This document shows, piece after piece, positions 1 to 9,435 of a stretch of 64,000 nt of DNA. Under the pieces are notes generated by a model. That model worked only from the letters and a program-made list of their open reading frames with translations, was not told the DNA's origin and ran no database searches. Source of the stretch: Hymenobacter qilianensis (lineage in GTDB: Bacteria > Bacteroidota > Bacteroidia > Cytophagales > Hymenobacteraceae); the NCBI RefSeq assembly GCF_014489555.1, contig NZ_CP060784.1:1550001-1614000 (forward strand), written 5' to 3'. The position numbers and the translations under genes are program-made. Each line of letters starts with the position of its first letter. Positions within the stretch are counted from its first letter, which is position 1.

Positions 1-2025
1 CGTAGCCTTGGCTACCAACAAGTACGCTTTTGTAGTAAGCGAGGAAAGCGAAAACGACATCCGCGTCTTCACCGACCGCCTGAAGTTTGCTATGAACGGC
101 GACACGGTGCGCGTACGTCTGCGCGGTGAGCGCGACGGCCGCCCGGTGGGCGACGTGCTGGAAGTGGTGAAGCGGGAGCGCGAAGAAATAGTAGGCCAAC
201 TGACGGTGCAAAACGCCGGCTTCGGCTTTGTGTCGCCCGACCATCGCAAGCTGTACTTCGATGTATTTGTGCCCAACGAAGGCCTCAAAGAAGCCCGTAG
301 CGGCGAGAAGGTACTCGTGCGCATTACGGAGTGGCCCGAGGACCCCGGACGTCAGCCAGTGGGCGAAATCGTGCGTTCCTTTGGGCAGGCTGGAGAGAAC
401 GAAGCCGAGATCAACGCCATCATGGCGGAGTTCGGGTTGCCGTTCGAGTTTCCCCAGGATGTAGAAGAAGAGTCGGAGGAAATTTCGGACCGCATTCAGG
501 AAGACGAAATTGCCCGCCGCCGCGACTTCCGCGACATCACCACCTTCACCATTGACCCCGCCGACGCCAAGGACTTTGATGACGCGCTATCCATCCAAAA
601 GCTGGAAAATGGCAACTGGGAAATCGGTGTTCACATTGCCGACGTGACCCACTATGTGCGGCCCGAATCAATGCTGGAGCGCGAAGCCCGTCACCGCGCG
701 ACTTCGGTTTACCTTGTAGACCGCGTGATTCCGATGCTGCCCGAGCGCCTGTCGAACGGCCTGTGCTCGTTGCGGCCTAATGAAGACAAGCTGACCTTCT
801 CGGCCGTGTTTGAGCTGGACGACAACGGTAAGCTTTACGACTCGTGGTTTGGCAAAACCATCATCCACTCCGACCGCCGCTTTGCTTACGGTGAAGCGCA
901 GGAACGCATTGAAACGGGAGAGGGCGACTTTGTTGAAGAGGTAAATACGCTGAACAACATTGCCAAAAAGCTCCAGGCTCAGCGCTTCAAGAAAGGCGCC
1001 ATTGGTTTCGAGACGCAGGAGGTAAAATTCCAGCTAGACGAGAACGGTAAGCCGGTAGGCGTGTACGTGAAGGAACGTCAGGATGCGCATAAGCTCATCG
1101 AAGAGTTTATGCTGCTGGCTAACCGCAAGGTGGCCGACTTTGTGTTCCAGAAAAAGAAGACCAAGCCGCGCTTCACCATGGTGTATCGTACCCACGATGC
1201 GCCCGATGCCGACCGTCTGCAGAACTTCGCTTTGTTCGCCAAAAAGTTTGGCCACGACCTGAACTTGGAGAACCCCAAGAAGCTCAGCAACGAACTGAAC
1301 AGCCTATCGGAAAACGTGGTTGGTAAGCCTGAGCAGAACGTGATTCAGACCTTGGCTATCCGTACCATGGCCAAGGCCAAGTACACAACGGAGCCGTTGG
1401 GTCACTTCGGCTTGGCCTTCGACCACTATTCGCACTTTACTTCGCCCATCCGTCGCTACCCCGATATGATGGCGCACCGCCTGTTGGAACACTACCTGCA
1501 GGGGGCAAAAACGTGGAAGCCGAGCCCGTGGAAGAAGAGTGCAAGCACTCCTCCGAGCGCGAGAAGCTAGCCGCCAATGCCGAGCGCGCCAGCATCAAGT
1601 ACAAGCAAGTGGAGTACATGGCTGCCCGCGTCGGTGAGCAGTTTAAAGGCGTAGTATCGGGCCTCACGGAGTGGGGCATGTACGTGGAAGTTGAGGAGAA
1701 TAAGTGCGAAGGCATGATCCGCATCAGCGACATTCCCGGCGACTTCTTCGAGCTAGACAAGGACAACTACCGCCTCGTTGGTCAGCGTAGCAAACGCATC
1801 ATTCAGTTCGGCGACGAGCTGCAAGTTATTGTGAAAGCGGCCAACCTACTCGACCGCACTATCGACTTCGAACTGGTAGATGAGCGCCCTATGTCGCAGC
1901 GCCGCAACGATGCTCCCCGCCGTGAAGAGAGCGGCCGTGGCCGTCGGTCGGAGCGAGGACCTGAGCGCGAGCGTGGCGGCAAAAGCAGTGGTGGCCCAGG
2001 TGGCGGTGGTAAGCATCGGCGCTAA
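1..2025 (+). CDS. rnr: Ribonuclease R (5'-partial, frameshifted)
   Basis: Processive 3'-5' exoribonuclease that degrades structured RNA. The frame is open from base 2, so the N-terminal part lies outside the window. In order: cold-shock OB folds (nt ~20-420), the RNB catalytic domain with TIDPADAKDFDDALS (metal-binding aspartates, nt ~547-590) and TSPIRRYPDMMAHRLL (nt ~1441), an S1 domain (nt ~1640-1880) and a basic Arg/Gly-rich tail. At 1501-1505 a run of five G breaks the frame. A sixth G gives QGGKNVEAEP and joins the RNB and S1 parts without loss, so the break is probably a sequence error. A strong terminator follows. Confidence 0.93.
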
Positions 2026-2044
2026 GTAATGCCTCCTGAGTTAT

Positions 2045-2086
2045 GAAAGCCTGACGGCTGCACGGTGTGCGGACGTCAGGCTTTTT
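2045..2086 (+). terminator. Intrinsic terminator after rnr
   Basis: Inverted repeat AAGCCTGACG / CGTCAGGCTT followed by a T tract, 20 bases after the rnr stop codon. Confidence 0.8.
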
Positions 2087-2174
2087 CTGTGATACAAATT
2101 TGCCCCCAGTACCGCCTCTAAGCCACTCCAAACCGTTCCTCCGTACCTTGCCTGCCCAACACAATTTGCCCCCT

Positions 2175-3145
2175 GTGAGCCCCACTGATTTCACGCAGAA
2201 AATAACCGCCGCCCTGGCTAGCCTTGAGTACGGTCAGCAGCCAGTTGCCCTCTACGAGCCCATCCGCTACATCATGGCGCTGGGGGCAAACGCATACGCC
2301 CGTTGCTTACGCTCATGGGCGCCCACCTCTTCACCGACGAGTTGGAGCCCGTGCTGCGGCCGGCCCTGGCCACGGAGGTTTTTCACAACTTCACCCTGCT
2401 CCACGACGACATCATGGATCAGGCTCCTTTGCGCCGGGGCCAGCCGACGGTGCATGAGAAGTGGAACGCCAACGTAGCTATTCTGAGCGGCGACGTGATG
2501 CTGGTGCGGGCCTACGAGTTGTTCCTGGATGTACCACCGGTGCTATTGCCTACGGTGCTGCGCAAGTTCAGCCAGACGGCTGCCGAAGTCTGTGAAGGCC
2601 AGCAATGGGACATGGATTTTGAGACGAATGAGCAGGTCACCATCGAGCAATACCTGGATATGATCCGGCTGAAAACGGCCGTGCTGCTGGGCTTCTGTCT
2701 GGAGCTGGGCGCTCTGCTCGGCGGCGCTTCCATAGAGGATGCCGACCACCTGCGCCAGTTCGGCACCGACGTAGGCATTGCCTTCCAGCTCCGCGACGAC
2801 CTGCTCGACGTGTACGGCGACGCGGCCACCTTCGGCAAGCGTGTGGGCGGCGATATCGTATCGGATAAGAAAACCTTCCTGCTGCTTACAGCCCAGGCTC
2901 AGGCAAATGCCCCCCAGCAAGCCGTACTGGCGCAGTACCTCGGTCAGCCCATCACCGATGCCGCGGCCAAGGTGCAGGCCATCACAGAAGTATATGACCA
3001 GCTCGGCATTCGCGCCCAAACCGAAGCGCTTATCAACGACTATTTTCAGGATGCCCTTCAGCACCTAGAGCGCGTGGTTGCGCCGGCTGAACGTAAGGCT
3101 ATCCTGCGGCAGTGGGCTCTGGAACTGATGGCCCGCGAAAGCTAA
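2175..3145 (+). CDS. Polyprenyl (farnesyl/geranylgeranyl-type) diphosphate synthase (frameshifted)
   Basis: Trans-isoprenyl diphosphate synthase that condenses IPP with allylic diphosphates for quinone, carotenoid or lipid-carrier synthesis. The first Asp-rich motif is LLHDDIMDQAP (nt ~2397) and the second is FQLRDDLLDVYGD (nt ~2785). The restored protein is about 323 aa, normal for the family. The run of five G at 2282-2286 breaks the frame; with six G the hallmark GGKRIRPLLTLMGAHL is read. The start is taken as GTG 2175 because homology begins right after it; no ATG is available in frame close by. Chain length cannot be told from sequence alone. Confidence 0.9.
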
Positions 3146-3281
3146 GCCTGGTTTTTGGCTTAATTTAGGCTCTCTGCGCGCATTTTGCCCCCCAGCGCAC
3201 TTTCCCGCCCACCAAAGCCGCCGAAAGCGCCGGGAAGCCGTATAGGCGGCTTCTTTCTTATTACTTCTTACTTGTCTTCTG

Positions 3282-3919
3282 ATGCTTAATCTGAATGTGG
3301 TGCTTGTGCTCGTTATCCTCACGGGGGCATTTCCTTATACGCTTGGTCAAACCCCACCTTGCGGGAAAGCTGGATCATGACGCCCTTCCTGGTGCGGCGT
3401 CGAAATGAGTGGTACCGCTTCCTCACATCCGGCTTCCTGCACGCCGACTGGATGCACCTTATCTTCAACATGCTGGCCTTTTACTCCTTCGGCGGCTTGA
3501 TTCAGGACGTCTTCGTGCAGGTGTTCGGCGTCATGGGCGGCATCTGGTGCTTCCTGCTGCTGTATCTGGGGGGCATTATTGTGTCGGATATTCCTACTTA
3601 CCTGCGCCACCGCAACGACCCCAACTATCACAGTCTGGGTGCGTCGGGTGGGGTAGCCTCCGTCATTTTTGCAAGTATCCTGTTCCGGCCCATTGAGGGC
3701 GGCATCTACATCTTCCCAATTCCTTTTGCCATTCCAGGTGTCCTTTTTGGTATCCTTTACCTGGCTTATTCCTACTATCAGGGTCGTCGGCAGGGCGATA
3801 ATATCAACCATGATGCTCACTTCTATGGGGCTATCTACGGTATTATCCTGACGCTGCTACTCGTCCCGATCTCAGGATCAATTTTCTGGAAGGAAATCCA
3901 ATCTTATTTATTTAACTAA
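3282..3919 (+). CDS. Rhomboid family intramembrane serine protease (frameshifted)
   Basis: Integral inner-membrane serine protease of about 213 aa. The catalytic serine lies in LGASGGVAS (nt ~3637) and the histidine in NHDAHFYGAIYG (nt ~3808). The first transmembrane helix (NVVLVLVILTGG) begins at ATG 3282, but five G at 3323-3327 put it out of frame. Adding a sixth gives ILTGGISLYAWSNPTLRESW and runs straight into the rest. A second G6 run at 3568-3573 is intact. Without the correction one would wrongly start at an internal codon near 3359 and lose the first helix. Substrate unknown. Confidence 0.88.
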
Positions 3920-4026
3920 TTGATTGTTAAGAGCTTATATAACAAACATAAGCAAAATAATATCTAATATCTCAGCAGGTGCGTAAAGGGCATCATATCA
4001 TACTTTTCTCTCCAACGACACCTGCT

Positions 4027-4302
4027 ATGAACAAGCTTCTTTCTCTTACCAATCGACTGCCCGCAGTAGCCATGCTTTTCACTCTGGCTTTGGCTCCTCT
4101 GCTTGGCGGTTGCTCGGGCCGCAGTTCCAACGGTAACATCACCATTGCCGGTATTATCTATCTTTTGCTGGCTGTGCTGGCCGTTGTCAGCCTGATCAAG
4201 CAGGACTGGTCTATCGGCAAAAAGATCATCTGGGGTCTGGTGATATGGTTCTTCCCTTTCCTGGGCTCCATCATCTACTTCCTGTTCTCAGGACGCAAAT
4301 AA
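4027..4302 (+). CDS. Small membrane lipoprotein, PLDc_N-like
   Basis: A 91-aa protein with an N-terminal lipoprotein-like signal (hydrophobic stretch ending LLGGC), then two more hydrophobic segments (IAGIIYLLLAVLAVVSLI and the C-terminal WFFPFLGSIIYFLFSGRK). The second half resembles the phospholipase D N-terminal (PLDc_N) membrane domain, which has no catalytic residues itself. ATG 4027 is chosen over an upstream in-frame codon because the signal sequence follows it directly. Function unknown. A terminator follows. Confidence 0.7.
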   Translation: MNKLLSLTNRLPAVAMLFTLALAPLLGGCSGRSSNGNITIAGIIYLLLAVLAVVSLIKQDWSIGKKIIWGLVIWFFPFLGSIIYFLFSGRK

Positions 4303-4321
4303 CTCCTGCTTGATTCAACGG

Positions 4322-4357
4322 AAAGGCCCCGGCGCTCTCTTGCGCTGGGGCCTTTTC
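4322..4357 (+). terminator. Intrinsic terminator
   Basis: AAAGGCCCCGGCGC pairs with GCGCTGGGGCCTTTT. It closes the small membrane gene and faces the convergent DUF2939-like gene. Confidence 0.75.
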
Positions 4358-4414
4358 GTGTTTATTAATGCAGGTCTCAGAGTTCTGAATAGTTAGTTAA
4401 AATGACTCGGTTAG

Positions 4415-5041
4415 CTATCTGTTTTTCAGTAAGCGTTGCTTTTCCAATCGAGCTGTATGCTTAATCAGTGTGCCCATATTGGCAATTTCCGTTACGCGCC
4501 AGTAGTCACCTTGGTCGAGCATTTTTAATTCCAGAACCAGAGTAGTGTCATACTGTGGCTGCGTTATTTCTAAGCCAACCAAAGTTTGATCATCCTTCTG
4601 ATTAACGTATTTGATGCCTTTGAATTGGGGGTTTGGCCCAATCACCCGGCCAGCCAATCCCAGCACCGACACGTTCATTCCACCAATATTTTGTCCTGCT
4701 GCTGCTGCTTCCGCCGAGCCTGATTCGATATAAAGTCTTACTTCTTGCGTCGCAGATTGTGCCAGTTGCGGCTTCAGTAGTCGTAGGGCGCTTTGAATAA
4801 TCGCTCCGTTTACATTCAGTCCTTCCAGCGCGGAGCTTTCATCCGACACCTGATCTACTAAGTTGCGCGCTACCCTATTAACGTCAACATAGCGCTCGAA
4901 GGTGGTAACATCGTGGGTACGCACAGCATTGGCGGCCTGCGCCAGCGAGTACTGCGGACTTGCCGTTACTACCGTACGATAGTACCAATAGCCACCTACT
5001 CCGATAATTATCAACAGGGCGAGCAACAATACTTTCTTCAT
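4415..5041 (-). CDS. DUF2939-like membrane-anchored protein
   Basis: A 208-aa protein with one N-terminal membrane anchor or signal (KKVLLLALLIIIGVGGYWYYR) and an exported domain. The segment after the anchor (SPQYSLAQAANAVRTHDV, then a conserved FERYVDVNRVARNLVDQ) matches the DUF2939 pattern, whose function is unknown. The start is ATG at 5041; the open frame runs further upstream but that part has no signal-like features. Convergent with the preceding gene. Confidence 0.72.
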   Translation of the reverse strand: MKKVLLLALLIIIGVGGYWYYRTVVTASPQYSLAQAANAVRTHDVTTFERYVDVNRVARNLVDQVSDESSALEGLNVNGAIIQSALRLLKPQLAQSATQEVRLYIESGSAEAAAAGQNIGGMNVSVLGLAGRVIGPNPQFKGIKYVNQKDDQTLVGLEITQPQYDTTLVLELKMLDQGDYWRVTEIANMGTLIKHTARLEKQRLLKNR

Positions 5042-5243
5042 AGAGTGTGGTAATAAAAGGAAATGATTTCGCTTTAAAGAAGGGCCAAAGTACCGCATTT
5101 CATAGCTGGCATCGGGTTCGAATAACTGCCTGAAGCATTCTCTGCTCAAATATCATGTAAGGTATTCTGGGGGGCTTTTTCCCAACTAAACCCAGCCAAG
5201 CAAGCTGGGCATGCGTATTCAGGATCTCGTAGTACGCTAAAAA

Positions 5244-6086
5244 ATGCCCCCCAAGCCTTTTACAATTCCTGAAGTACATGGCCATCGCGGTTGCCGTGGC
5301 TTGCGTCCTGAGAATACGCTTGCGGGCTTCCTTCATGCCTTAGAGTTGGGGGTAGATGCCCTGGAATTAGATGTCGTCATCTCAGCCGATGAGCAGGTAG
5401 TTGTATCGCACGAGCCCTGGCTTTCAGCCGCTATCTGTCGGGATGCGGCCGGCGAGCGCATCGACCCCGCTAGTGAGCGTCTGCACAATCTTTTTTTGAT
5501 GCCATACGCTGTCATCCGCCACTGTGATTGCGGCTCTGTTCGAAACCCTCGCTTCCCTCATCAACTGCTTAATACCGCTTACAAACCCCTGCTTCAGGAG
5601 GTCATTGCGGAGGCAGATAAGTATGCTCAATACCTCGGCCGACCGTTGCCATTTCTCAGCATCGAGATAAAAAGCAGTTCGGCTGGCGACGGCATATTTC
5701 ATCCTTCCCCAGCACGCTTCGTCGAGTTGGTCTCGGCAGTTGTGCATGCTGCTGGTGTAGCTAAAAGAACCACCGTCCTGAGCTTCGATAAACGGGTCTT
5801 GCAAGCCGCCCGGACCCAAGTTCCATCACTGCCCTTATGCCTATTAGTCGAAGATGCACAGCCGCTTGCTGAGCACCTGAAGGAGCTGGGTTTTGTGCCC
5901 GCCGTCTATGGCCCAGAGCACTGCCTCGTTGATAAGAAGCTCGTAGCCGAAGTTCATACTCTTGGCATGCGAATTATTCCCTGGACGGTAAATGAACTAG
6001 CCGATATGCACCGCCTCATCGCGCTTGGCGTCGACGGTATCACCACTGACTATCCCGACCTCCTGGTGAGTTCACTAGTGCGATAG
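5244..6086 (+). CDS. Glycerophosphodiester phosphodiesterase family protein
   Basis: A 280-aa TIM-barrel GDPD that hydrolyses glycerophosphodiesters to glycerol-3-phosphate plus alcohol. HGHRGCRGLRPENT (residues 12-25) carries the catalytic His14/Arg15 and Glu24, ELDV (41-44) the metal ligands, and VVSHE (54-57) the second catalytic His. The C-terminal VDGITTDYPDLL is also typical. There is no signal peptide, so it is probably cytoplasmic. The start codon itself lies in a copy of the dispersed WWWWTGCCCCCC word: ATG followed by CCC CCC, giving MPPK. Confidence 0.92.
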   Translation: MPPKPFTIPEVHGHRGCRGLRPENTLAGFLHALELGVDALELDVVISADEQVVVSHEPWLSAAICRDAAGERIDPASERLHNLFLMPYAVIRHCDCGSVRNPRFPHQLLNTAYKPLLQEVIAEADKYAQYLGRPLPFLSIEIKSSSAGDGIFHPSPARFVELVSAVVHAAGVAKRTTVLSFDKRVLQAARTQVPSLPLCLLVEDAQPLAEHLKELGFVPAVYGPEHCLVDKKLVAEVHTLGMRIIPWTVNELADMHRLIALGVDGITTDYPDLLVSSLVR

Positions 6087-6452
6087 CAAAAAGCAGAAGT
6101 GTAGCTCTGTTCAGTGTGGCGTATCGCGCCGCCTTCGGGGTAAAAATTAACTGAGTCCTTATACTGGCAGGTTTATCTCAGGTGTACTGTAGGATGCTAC
6201 AAGGTCTATAGCCTAAAAAGTGCTTTTCCAGCCTTATAAGGCGGGTTTATCATATTGTTATACATATGTAACACTAATTGTAACGATATGTATTGTTACA
6301 ATGTACTTGTAAAGTGTACAACGTTACGCGTTACAGGTTGTATCAGTGTATTGTATCTGTTCACGATGTAACTGTCCGTTTTTACGAACATATTTGTACA
6401 TATGAAACAAATTAAACACCTTTACAGCCCCACTAATACATAACGCTTACTT
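6087..6452. promoter_or_regulatory. AT-rich intergenic region with GTTAC/GTAAC repeats
   Basis: 366 bases without a gene. Between about 6254 and 6375 the pentamer GTTAC or its complement GTAAC recurs (about 6268, 6280, 6295, 6323, 6330, 6368), often as (T/C)GTTACA. The repeats look like protein-binding sites in front of the HTH gene at 6453. No TTATCCACA-type DnaA boxes were seen, so I do not call it an origin. Confidence 0.5.
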
Positions 6453-6839
6453 ATGCCGCACCAGGGCAAAATCCTTCAAGATGCCATCAAAAACAGTGGT
6501 ATTTCCATCACGCGCATCGTGGAGGAGCTGGGTATTACGCGTCCAACTATCTATCGCAAATTCAAGGAGGAAACACTTGATTACGGTTTTGTAAAGCAGG
6601 TTGGCGAGATCATTACACATGATTTTTCGCATGACTTTACATCGTTACAGCAGGCAGTGTTACCTTTTGTGTCTGTTACACCCAGTGTACCTGTTACAAG
6701 TGGTGTATCGCAGCGCTCGGCACCGTTACAATCTAATGACAATGATCCTGTTAAGCAGCTTATGGCTCTTCAGGCTAAGTATATAGCCCTATTAGAGGAC
6801 TATAATGAGCTCTTGCTGAAAGTGTACAGCCCTAAGTAA
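6453..6839 (+). CDS. Small helix-turn-helix DNA-binding protein
   Basis: A 128-aa protein. Residues ~14-42 form a helix-turn-helix (NSGISITRIVEELGITRPTI, followed by YRKFKEE), similar to small Cytophagales HTH regulators. Residues ~55-95 are Ser/Val/Pro-rich linker, and the C-terminal 30 residues (VKQLMALQAKYIALLEDYNE) are predicted helical and may mediate oligomerisation. The coding DNA itself carries further GTTACA pentamers (about 6643, 6674, 6692, 6724), continuing the series in its promoter, and the stop codon is followed within 7 bases by a parS site. Inference: an autoregulated or origin-region DNA-binding protein. Exact function unknown. Confidence 0.75.
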   Translation: MPHQGKILQDAIKNSGISITRIVEELGITRPTIYRKFKEETLDYGFVKQVGEIITHDFSHDFTSLQQAVLPFVSVTPSVPVTSGVSQRSAPLQSNDNDPVKQLMALQAKYIALLEDYNELLLKVYSPK

Positions 6840-6845
6840 CAAATA

Positions 6846-6861
6846 TGTTCCACGTGAAACA
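6846..6861. other. parS centromere site (ParB-binding)
   Basis: TGTTCCACGTGAAACA is an exact match to the bacterial chromosomal parS consensus TGTTNCACGTGAAACA bound by ParB/Spo0J. The palindrome extends one more base on each side (ATGTTCC...AAACAT). It lies between the HTH gene and the convergent thioesterase. parS sites cluster near the replication origin in most bacteria. Confidence 0.9.
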
Positions 6862-6931
6862 TGTGGCCGTTACGGGCGTGTATTAGGGATAGTCTTTTAA
6901 GCCGTGCTTTTGCTACTAAAAGCAACAGGTT

Positions 6932-7495
6932 TTAGTAGCCCAATTGGCAGTTCTCGTTGCGTAACAGATCGGCCTGCTGAGCTACGGCCAGCCTAGAGCG
7001 GGCGTTGTCAAACTCGACGCTGTATTGCGTTTTGAGCTCCTTGCGTTTGATAGCTTCCATGAAGCGCCGCGTGTCATCTGGAGTCTCTAGTAGGAGGCCC
7101 GGCACCGGAGTTGGGCGACCATTGTCATCCTTGGCAACCATAGTAAAATAGCAGGTGTTAGTATGCTTCACGGTGCCGGTTCGCACGTCTTCGGCTATGA
7201 CTTTGATACCGATTACAAGCGAGGTGCGACCGACGTAATTGACGGAAGCAAGCAGTGATACTAGCTCTCCCACTTCCACTGGCTGGAGGAAGTTTACGCC
7301 ATCTACACTTACCGTCACGCAGTATGTGCCGGCGTGCTTTGCGGCAGCAGCGTAAGCCACCTTATCCATAAGCGATAGCAGAATCCCACCATGAATTTTG
7401 CCCCCCAGATTGGCATAGGATGGTATCATAAGCTCGGTGAGAGTTACCCGTGAATGGGATACTAATCGGAAGTCGGGTCGGAGGGAGGATGACAT
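6932..7495 (-). CDS. Acyl-CoA thioesterase (hotdog fold, YciA/BFIT type)
   Basis: A 187-aa hotdog-fold enzyme hydrolysing acyl-CoA thioesters. The core NLGGKIHGGILLSLMDKVAY has the Gly-rich turn and the conserved Asp of the YciA/acyl-CoA hydrolase group, followed by the VNFLQPVEVGELV strand and YVGRTSLVIGIKV. The C-terminal ~45 residues after the hotdog (LLLETPDDTRRFMEAIKRKE) are a helical extension. Start at 7495; the frame is intact across a motif copy at 7401-7406, read as LGGKI. Convergent with the HTH gene across parS. Confidence 0.88.
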   Translation of the reverse strand: MSSSLRPDFRLVSHSRVTLTELMIPSYANLGGKIHGGILLSLMDKVAYAAAAKHAGTYCVTVSVDGVNFLQPVEVGELVSLLASVNYVGRTSLVIGIKVIAEDVRTGTVKHTNTCYFTMVAKDDNGRPTPVPGLLLETPDDTRRFMEAIKRKELKTQYSVEFDNARSRLAVAQQADLLRNENCQLGY

Positions 7496-7853
7496 AAAAT
7501 GAAAGTTCAGGACAAGATGTAGAGACCTAAATGCAGAAGGCCATGGCCCATGAGGAAAAGGGTGCCGGTAGAATCAGGGGGTGTTTAACATGAAGCAACG
7601 CCAGCTGACTGACGTGAAGATATACAGCTCACCATATAGCCTTGGCGCAGCCGTTGGTGAACAAGAATAGAATGATGAGAGCAGGAGAGTCGGAACCGAA
7701 ACGAAATGAATGGCCGACTTAATGATGACGATAAGCCTGGCATACCTTCTTATTGAAGCCGCGATAAGTCCCGGCTCACATAAAATACAGGAAGTGCCAG
7801 AAAGCATTATGCTTCGAGCCGCGAAGGATGATATAGGAATGAGGAGTAGCTTA
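7496..7853. other. Intergenic stretch, no supported gene
   Basis: 358 bases between the thioesterase start and the dciA stop. The longest frames (minus strand 7574-7807; a plus-strand frame antisense to dciA) have no family resemblance and poor composition. It may hold the promoter of the thioesterase and a decayed small gene; nothing definite is visible. Confidence 0.3.
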
Positions 7854-8201
7854 CTAGAGGAAAATCACCTCTTTAATAACGGTTTCGCCTACCTCATCAT
7901 TAATAAGCTCCATGACGCGCGTCTTGGCCATAACGAGTTCGTGCTTGAGAGGAGCCGAGTTCAGGCGCACGAAGAGCTTGCCATTGCTTATATAAATCTC
8001 CTGGGTCTTGAGGGCTACAGCCTTCCCCATGATGCGTTCCCAACTCGACACGACAAACACCTCGTTCAGCTTTCCCTGTAAGCGATACGCTTTAAGCAGT
8101 GCCTTGATACCGTCCTTCAAAGGGACAATATCAGCCTGACGCGAGTTGTCGGAGTTGCTTGGTTTTTTCAAGTGAATACAATACAATAATGCGCGAGCCA
8201 A
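7854..8201 (-). CDS. dciA: DUF721 / DciA-like replicative helicase loader
   Basis: A 115-aa DUF721 protein. The family includes DciA, which helps load the replicative helicase DnaB in bacteria lacking DnaC. Visible features are the amphipathic N-terminal region (IVPLKDGIKALLKAYRLQGK), the conserved SSWERIMGKAVALKT, and the KH-like strand ISNGKLFVRLNSAPLKHEL. It sits immediately downstream of recF on the same strand (63 bases), a usual Bacteroidota arrangement. The exact start is uncertain; LKKPSNSDN would be an alternative N-terminus. Confidence 0.85.
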   Translation of the reverse strand: MARALLYCIHLKKPSNSDNSRQADIVPLKDGIKALLKAYRLQGKLNEVFVVSSWERIMGKAVALKTQEIYISNGKLFVRLNSAPLKHELVMAKTRVMELINDEVGETVIKEVIFL

Positions 8202-8264
8202 GTAGCGGAATAGCCGTTGGGAGGCAAAATTGAATGATTACAAAGGTACGTGATTCAAGCTCCG

Positions 8265-9371
8265 CTAAAGGGCCGTAACGGTTCCGTTGTGCACCGCGAA
8301 GCGAGCTACTTGCTCCGAGATAGTAGCAAGAATTCGGTCGGTGCGCTCCAGGTGTGTATCCGTAAGGAATACCTGGCCAAAGGTATGCTCCGCTACTAAC
8401 TGCATCAGGCGCGTGATGCGCTTCTCGTCGAGCCGGTCGAAGATGTCATCAAGCAGGAGTAGAGGCTTGTGTTGCTTACGGCTGGCAAAGATCTCGAACT
8501 GAGCAAGCTTCAGTGCAATAGCATACGACTTCTGCTGGCCTTGCGAGCCGTAACCCTTAACCGGCAACTCATCCATTAGAAAAGTGAAGTCGTCTTTGTG
8601 AGGTCCAACAGTGGTGCGCTGCAAGGTGATATCGCGCCGCTCATTGGTGCGGAGCAAATGGGCAAAGTCGGCGCCGGGAAGTTGGCTCTTATATGCAAGC
8701 GTTACCTGCTCGCGGCCATCAGCCAGCTGCTGGTAGTGGCGTTGAAAAAGAGGAGTGAACTCTGTCAGAAATTGTTGGCGACGCTCCACAATTTGCCCCC
8801 CAGCGGGCACTAGCTGTTCATCTAGCACCAGCAGATAATCGCGGTCATAGCCGCGGCCGTCGGCGGCAAGCTTGAGTAAAGCATTGCGTTGACGCAGCAA
8901 ATTGGAGTAGGTGATAAGAAGCTCCAGATAGTCATGATCCAGCTGAGAGATCAGGCTGTCGAAGTACTTGCGCCGCTCCTCGCTGCCCTCCCGAATCAGG
9001 TCGGTATCGTAGGGCGAGATAAGCACAACGGGGTAGCGTCCAATATGGTCCGCGATGCGCTCATACGCTTGCTTGTTGCGAGTGACCAGCTTCTTTTGCC
9101 CCACCCGGAGGCTGCACTGAATAGTATCGGTGTCGCTGAGGGGCGTTTGGAAGCGGCCCTTCACTACAAAGAACTCGGCACCTTGCTTAATGCTCTGAGC
9201 ATCGGCGGTAGCAAAGGCGCTGCGAGTAAGCGACAAATAATGGATGGCATCGAGCAGATTCGTCTTGCCACTTCCGTTGTCACCGACAAAGCAATTGATG
9301 TGGGGCGAGAAAGCCAATGTGGCTTCGTCGTAGTTTTTAAAGAACAACAGGTGTAGGCTTTCCAGAATCAT
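8265..9371 (-). CDS. recF: DNA replication/repair protein RecF
   Basis: A 368-aa SMC-like ATPase that loads RecA at gapped DNA with RecO and RecR. Walker A GDNGSGKTNLLDAIHYLS lies near residue 30, the RecF signature GYGSQGQQKSYAIALKLAQ near 300, and Walker B KPLLLLDDIFDRLDEKR near 325. The frame is open upstream to 9632, but homology starts at MILESLHLLFFKNYDEA, so ATG 9371 is chosen. A motif copy at 8796-8801 is read in frame as AGGQI. Divergent from pdhA. Confidence 0.95.
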   Translation of the reverse strand: MILESLHLLFFKNYDEATLAFSPHINCFVGDNGSGKTNLLDAIHYLSLTRSAFATADAQSIKQGAEFFVVKGRFQTPLSDTDTIQCSLRVGQKKLVTRNKQAYERIADHIGRYPVVLISPYDTDLIREGSEERRKYFDSLISQLDHDYLELLITYSNLLRQRNALLKLAADGRGYDRDYLLVLDEQLVPAGGQIVERRQQFLTEFTPLFQRHYQQLADGREQVTLAYKSQLPGADFAHLLRTNERRDITLQRTTVGPHKDDFTFLMDELPVKGYGSQGQQKSYAIALKLAQFEIFASRKQHKPLLLLDDIFDRLDEKRITRLMQLVAEHTFGQVFLTDTHLERTDRILATISEQVARFAVHNGTVTAL

Positions 9372-9375
9372 CCGG

Positions 9376-9406
9376 TTCGAAATTGCAATCCTTTTGCGTA
9401 CTTTCG
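9376..9406 (+). promoter_or_regulatory. Putative promoter of pdhA
   Basis: TTCG, 19-base spacer, TACTTTCG: a close fit to the Bacteroidota sigma-A consensus TTTG-N19-TAnnTTTG, 30 bases before the pdhA start and within the divergent recF-pdhA gap. Confidence 0.5.
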
Positions 9407-9435
9407 CATCCCAAACGCGAACAACCGAAAGCACG

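Noticed and set aside
6087..6452. Replication origin (oriC)
   Set aside because: AT-rich and near parS, but no DnaA boxes of TTATCCACA type and no dnaA or dnaN nearby.
7574..7807. Minus-strand open frame of 77 codons
   Set aside because: No homology-like pattern, odd composition and no promoter or conserved start.
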